Source: Sequoia sempervirens
Lineage: Eukaryota; Streptophyta; Pinopsida; Cupressales; Cupressaceae
DNA length: 64,000 nucleotides
NCBI GenBank assembly: GCA_007258455.2
Contig: VDFB02047230.1
Location: 157,426,635 to 157,490,634, forward strand
Direction of reading: 5' to 3'
Shown here piece by piece: positions 59,282-64,000 of the stretch. Position numbers and translations under genes: made by a program. The notes below the pieces were generated by a model. That model worked only from the letters and a program-made list of their open reading frames with translations, was not told the DNA's origin and made no database searches. Within the stretch, counting starts at the first letter, position 1; each line of letters starts with the position of its first letter.

Positions 59282-60525
59282 TATGGACACAAAAAAATTA
59301 TCCCTTCTACTTTTTCTCATGTTTAGGCCCTCCTAGTGGATTTTGGCTTGATTTTGCCTAGATTTAATGTTGTAATGTGGTCAACATGTTCACATTAGGT
59401 CTTTGACCCTTGTGAATCATTAAGACTTCTAAGATGTCTTGTAAAGGTGTTGTGAAGTGTTGTAATCCACTTTCACACTTTCCTAGGACCCTTTCATCAT
59501 AATCACTCAAATAATCCCTTTTTATTACTTACCAAGTCTTATTTCAAAGTGTTGTAAAGTGTTGTAACCCACTTTCATGCTTTTCTAGACTTGTCATCAC
59601 TAATTCAACCCTTTCTCATATTTAAATGACCCCTTAATGCACTTTTTGACCCTTTTAAGTGTGTTTTTGAGTTAGACAACATTTAATGCCATTTAATTCC
59701 TGACACCCACTTAATTTGCTTAAGTGGGACTAAGTCACCAATAAGGGAAACTTAGTCCTTTTTGGCACAAAAATCAAAATTGTTTCAAATTTCTGGTGGG
59801 ATTTCATTCTCTAACCCTTGAGGTCGGCCTGTGATGTGTTATTTTTGGAAAATTTAGGAAAATAAAGTATAAATAAGGGTTTTTATCCTCATTTTTCATC
59901 TCCTAATCTCTGGAAATCTCATAACTCATTAAGCATTCAATCTCTCAAGCATTCAAGTACTCTAAGCATAATCAAGTGATTCATTGGAGCACTTCATTGC
60001 ATATCTTCATATTTCTACAGCAAGGGTTTGGTAAGTTTATGACATTTCATGTTGTTTATTTATCATTCTCTTTCCATTTCATTTCATTATCTAGGGTTTG
60101 ATTACCAAAGTGGGGTTTGACCAAGGCAAACTCCTATACTCAACCCTTAACCCTTTTTCCCTCTTTGCATGTGTGTTTGTAGACTTTGTAGGCAGATTTG
60201 TCAAAGAAATAGGTGTTGAAATGTGGTCAAGAATTCATCAAAGTCATTCAAGTCAACAAATTTCTAATTCAAGCTTGGAGACTCTTTTTATCCTGTTTTC
60301 TACAAAATCAAGACCAAACACCTATCAAAAAAGCAAGTGTAGACCTAAATCTACAGGATCTTGTCCTGAAATTCTTGAAATCTATAGGTGGACTAAGTCA
60401 CCACCAATGGCGAATTAGTCCCACTGCAAGGCCTGAAAAGTGGTTTTTTCACTTTTGTTTACCCATTTGGTAGATTCTTGTTCTATCAAGTTTTCCCTAA
60501 AACTAGACTAAGTCGCCCGACTTGG
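59282..60525 (+). repeat. 3' LTR of the Tat-like element, cut by a Copia insertion
   Basis: Starts TATGGACACAAAAAAATT (the first G of TG is mutated to A) and matches 51906-52400 and 54629-55397. At 60526 the match stops at acttgg because a Copia element begins. The remainder is outside the window or beyond that element. Confidence 0.8.
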
Positions 60526-61121
60526 TGTTGTTGATGTTATTGTAGCTCTGGGCTTCATACTTCCTTCTTTATTTTTGATTATTTAATGGAAACATATCTC
60601 TAAGATGGATGACCTCCTTTGTAATTATTATTTATTATTTGTAATTATTTTTATGGTGGTCGACCTTGCCCTTGAAAAGGTGTGACCCCTCTAAGCAACA
60701 TGTATATATAGAGGGTCACTTTCTCTCATTTGTGTATCAAGCAAGTTCAAAGTCTCTTCTCTTCTCTCAAGTGCTAATTACCAAGAGAAGATTGTGAATT
60801 CATCAAGAGTAGATTATGAATTCATCAAGTGCAGACTGTGAAGTCATCAAGAGTAGATTGTGAACTCTTCAAGAGAATATTTGTGTTCAAGGAAGTGTAG
60901 ATTATTTGTATATCATTGCATCTTGTGAAGGTGTTGATTATTGGCCTTGAGATTGGCCTCATTGTAAAGAGACTTGTTGACATTTCTTATATATATAAGA
61001 GATATATTTGTTACTAGGTTTTTCTCTCTCAAGAGGAGGGTTTTCCTAGGGTATCTATTGTGTTATTGTGTTTGATTTTGAATTAATTTAATGTGAATTA
61101 CATCTGATCATAAAACTAACA
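60526..61121 (+). repeat. 5' LTR of the Copia element
   Basis: 596 bp. Contains a TATA box (tgtatatatagagg, about 60700-60713) and, 75 bases downstream in the transcribed part, four tandem 22-bp units. The partner LTR lies outside the window. Confidence 0.8.
60789..60876 (+). repeat. Four tandem 22-bp units in the LTR leader
   Basis: Units at 60789, 60811, 60833 and 60855, consensus agattgtgaattcatcaaga plus gt, with one to five changes each. They lie just downstream of the expected transcription start. Confidence 0.9.
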
Positions 61122-61133
61122 TGGTAGTAGAGC
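61122..61133 (+). other. Primer-binding site of the Copia element
   Basis: TGGTAGTAGAGC directly follows the LTR and differs from TGGTATCAGAGC at two positions. Confidence 0.75.
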
Positions 61134-61225
61134 AGGTTTGAAGTAAGATCTTGACCAAATTGTGCATTACAGCGATACTCTATTTTCTCTCTCTCATTGT
61201 TGAGTAATTCTATCTCTTCGTCAAG

Positions 61226-62100
61226 ATGGTGAATGGGTTGAAGATTGAGAATAGGCTTGAGGGAGCATCAAATTTCACTTCGTGGAGTTTCAAAATCATG
61301 CTCACCTTGGAAGAGAATTATTTGGTTGAGTTTGTGGAGACCAAAGTTCCCAAACCAGAGGAGGAAGAAGAGAAGTTGCAATGGAAGAAGAAAGATATTA
61401 AGACAAAGAAGATGTTAGTTGATTCTATGAAGGATCATATTGTTCCCATTGTCTCTAAGATAAATATGGTAAGGGATATGTTTAGGTCTTTGGAGGAGAT
61501 GTATGAGATCAAAAACACAAGTTGTGCACTTGCATTGAAGCAAAAACTTCATCATGTGAAGATGGTGGAAGGAGAATCTGTCATCGCTTACTTCATGAAG
61601 ATTTCCAAATTGAGAGATTAGCTCTCTTTTATTGGTCATTTTGTTGATGTCAAGGATTTTATCATGCTTTCCCTTAATGATCTTCCTTCGCCTTGGGAGT
61701 CTTACATTCAAGGAATCAGTGCAAGATCAAAACTTCCCAAGTTTGATCATTTGAGGGAAGATTGTATTCAAGAAGAATCTAGGTTGGCTATGAGAGGTAT
61801 TGGTTGAAGCTCTACAAATGAAGACATTCATGTTCTTTTTTCTCAATCCTCAAAGAAGAAAGGAAAGGAGGGAAATAAAGGATACTTCAAGAGGAATAGA
61901 GATAAAGGGTCATATGGTGCTCCCGCATTCAAGAAGAAGTGGGACCTCTCCAAAGTCCAATGTTTTTGTTGTGACAAGTTTGGTCACTATGCAAAGAATT
62001 TTCCAACCAAGCCTAATTAGCATGCTTCATTTGTGGATGTGGATAAGATCTCTTCTCAAAAGGATTCTAGGGAATTTCTATTCTAAGTCATGGACCTGTG
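61226..62100 (+). pseudogene. Copia gag (UBN2-type) with zinc knuckle, broken by stops
   Basis: From MVNGLKIENRLEGASNFTSW (61226) the frame shows the UBN2/gag pattern: NFTSWSFKIMLTLEE, then MVRDMFRSLEEMYE, ALKQKLHHVKM and GESVIAYFMKISKLRD. A TAG follows at 61619-61621, where gag usually has Q before LS. The same frame continues through DLPSPWESYIQGIS, a TGA at 61804, and a zinc knuckle CFCCDKFGHYAKNF at about 61961-62002, in which the last cysteine has become F. Two further stops precede 62100. The protein would form the particle and bind RNA; this copy is non-functional. Confidence 0.85.
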
Positions 62101-63329
62101 TTCAAGTCATGAAGGTTGTGTGTTGATCTGTGCACAAGAGCAACGTATCTTACTACGTCCAGTATTTGCATCCATAAAAATATTTAAAGAGATAAGTATT
62201 CTTTGTTTGTTGAGTTATATCATTTAGTTGGATCTTTTAATTAGTAAACAGAGATAGTGGTTTCTCTCGAATTGTGTTCACTAGCATAATTTTTTTTTGA
62301 AGATTTCATTTATTGCATGTTGGTTGTGAAGATTTCTAAGTGTGACTCTGAAATAAAAAGAGAATTGTAATTTCAATGGTATCATTCTCTAATGCATGAA
62401 TTGTGATAGAGCCTTGAACTCTTGGAGAGAGTTGGTTCTACATGCTAACTACATATTGCATTCAAGAAATCTGTAGTTGTGTAGATTTGTTTTTTGTTGT
62501 GCTGAGTTTGGCACTCTCAAGAGGAGTAAAAGATGGAAGAAAGAGTTATATCAAAATTAAATAAAGATAAGTGTCTTTATCCCTTCATTATGATTTGTTG
62601 ATATATTTCTCTTATAGGTTGATTCATTTATGTTTTAATATTGCTCATTAATTATTATGTATTTATGCTATAACCTGAGATAGTAAACCTTGTATGATTC
62701 CAGCGTTGATATTTCTTTGGATAATTATAAACTGTTAGTAATCTCTCTCTAAAATGCTTTTAGGACATTTCTAGGAGCAAGAAGGTGATGAGAGATTACT
62801 TAATGATGAAAAGCTTGAGGTATCTTGTGAGGAAGTCATGCCAATGAAAGAAATGATCAAGCGTGAAGTCACAACTTGCAGCCATGAGACTGAGTTGGTG
62901 GCTAGAGGGAGTTCACTTCCGAAGACTTCCTTGCAATCTCTGAAGTAGGGATCAAGAGAAAGTTTTTGTAACTCACTAAGAAGAAGTGAAGATTACCATA
63001 TTGCAAAGCTAAGTGCTAAATCCTTAGAGGATACCTTCAGCTGTTGAGATCAGAATTACTTAAGTCAGTCATCTGGATTTGATATTGGTAGCTCCACAAA
63101 CCTATTCAAAATAGAGAAATCTACAATGAGGTTGAGGAGGTCTACCCTGAACTCTCTACTCTACCAGAGGTGTGCACTGAGGCAAGTATTGTAGGAAGTC
63201 TTAGAGGAAGAGGTCAAAAGGTTGATGCAAGTGCTTGAAGATTCAGAGGGAGCCTACTAAACTTGAAGAAGATGGTAATCTAGTTGATCTTGGTTCTTTA
63301 TGTTGATTTATGGAAACTAATTTTTAGAA
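62101..63329. other. No recognisable coding; site of internal pol loss
   Basis: Between gag and the end of pol I can read neither the protease DTG motif, the integrase zinc finger and catalytic triad, nor the YVDD box. Bases 62145-62760 are AT-rich and look unrelated to pol. Confidence 0.45.
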
Positions 63330-64000
63330 GCTTAAGGAGGTTGCAGCTTGTTCATATATGGTGGATCCTACTATGTACAGTCAATTGATTGGATCGTTGA
63401 TGTATCTATACTAGACTGGATTGCAGTCAGTGCATTTTTTCAAGTTCATGTGTGAACCAAGGAAAATACTTTAGTTGCAGCAAAGCATATCTTGAGATAC
63501 TTGGGTGGCACAATTGGATATAGGTTGAGATATTCTACATGTGTGTATTTAGAGTTGCATGGCTATACTGATTCTGATTGGGTAGGGTGTGTCACTGATC
63601 AGAAGAGCACCTTTGGATGTTGCTCCAACTTGGGATCTGCGATGATCTCCTGATGTAGTAGGAAGTAGTCTTCAGTGGCACTGAGTACCATGGAGGTCAT
63701 GTACATTGCAACATGTGTGGTAGTTTGAGAAGCAGTGTGGCTTCAAAAGCTCCTTGCAAGATTGGTTGGACAATCGTTGGAGCCAACTATCACCCATTTT
63801 GTTAATTAAGCTATCTAGAGCCTTCTATCAATACAGTGTTTCATGACAAAACTAAACATGTTATTGAGGAAAACATTTCAGTTGAGGTATGTCAGTACTA
63901 ATGAGCAGATGAAAAACATTCTCACCAAGCCTTTCTCCAGGATAAAGTTTGTGTACTTTCGAGATAAGCTTGCTATGGTGGAGAATATAGCCTTAACTGA
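63330..64000 (+). pseudogene. Copia pol C-terminal part: end of RT and RNase H
   Basis: With frame changes this reads YMVDPTMYSQLIGSLMYL (63355-63410), RILRYLGGTIGYRLRYST-like residues, LHGYTDSDWVGCVTDQKSTF with the catalytic D-S-D-W (63555-63620), STMEVMYIATC, EAVWLQKLLARLVG and TNEQMKNILTKPFSRIKFVY near the window edge. This is the usual order at the Copia pol C-terminus. Stops and shifts are frequent. The 3' LTR would follow beyond 64000. Confidence 0.8.

Larger units (their letters stand above)
60526..64000 (+). mobile_element. Copia retrotransposon, 5' part in window, internally deleted
   Basis: LTR 60526-61121 (TGTTGTTGATG...AACTAACA), primer-binding site, gag (61226 to about 62100) and the end of pol (about 63330 to the window edge). 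Protease, integrase and most of the reverse transcriptase are not recognisable between 62150 and 63300, a gap far too short for them, so the copy is internally deleted. It is inserted in the Tat-like 3' LTR and is therefore younger than that element. Confidence 0.85.

Overview
This window looks like nuclear DNA of a land plant with a large, transposon-packed genome. Old, long-LTR Ty3 elements, heavily decayed internal regions and very few genes make a gymnosperm (conifer-like) source most likely, but this is inference. I see no rRNA, tRNA or CRISPR, and no bacterial-type operons.

Only one ordinary host gene looks intact. It is a three-exon gene at 11859-12586 (+) for a small secreted cysteine-rich protein of the TPD1 (TAPETUM DETERMINANT 1)-like family, with a TATA box just upstream. 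A second open frame, 232 codons of unknown identity (14319-15017), lies inside a poly(A)-tailed insertion bounded by a 19-bp target-site duplication (13810-15259). Fragments of an A1 aspartic proteinase gene (minus strand, 35.8-36.9 kb) sit in a 638-bp tandem duplication. A decayed, unrecognised coding region of roughly 700 codons can be read on the minus strand from 51905 to 51712 and on from 39390 to 37480.

The rest is a nest of mobile elements. From left to right: degenerate repeats (1-900); a minus-strand Ty3-type gag remnant (1.6-3.3 kb); a plant-mobile-domain remnant (4.7-5.2 kb); the start of a Tat/Athila-like LTR (6204); a minus-strand 2.3-kb LTR element with no recognised coding region (7367-9666, TSD GTCAC); the TPD1-like gene; the poly(A)-tailed insertion; a Ty3 gag remnant (19.3-20.6 kb) cut by a CACTA transposon end (20632); a complete 13.75-kb Ty3 chromovirus-like element with 4-5 kb LTRs (21690-35443, TSD TTTAT); the aspartic proteinase fragments and the unknown decayed coding region; a solo LTR related to the chromovirus LTR (39391-51711, TSD ACTAA) holding a 2.3-kb gag-only Copia-type element (40472-42775) and a 1.4-kb direct duplication; a Tat/Athila-like element (LTR from 51906, gag remnant 56.3-57.2 kb, second LTR from 59282); and a Copia element that starts at 60526 inside that second LTR and runs off the window.

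The relative order of insertion can be read from interruptions. The unknown coding region is older than the solo LTR inserted into it, which is older than the gag-only element inside that LTR. The Tat-like LTR was later hit by a TG...CA insertion (52401-54628), which itself contains a 989-bp TIR element. The chromovirus 5' LTR carries a 985-bp TIR insertion that its sister LTR lacks. In the chromovirus pol, every nonsense codon I checked fits a C-to-T change at a CAG, CAA or CGA codon, as expected from decay of methylated cytosines.
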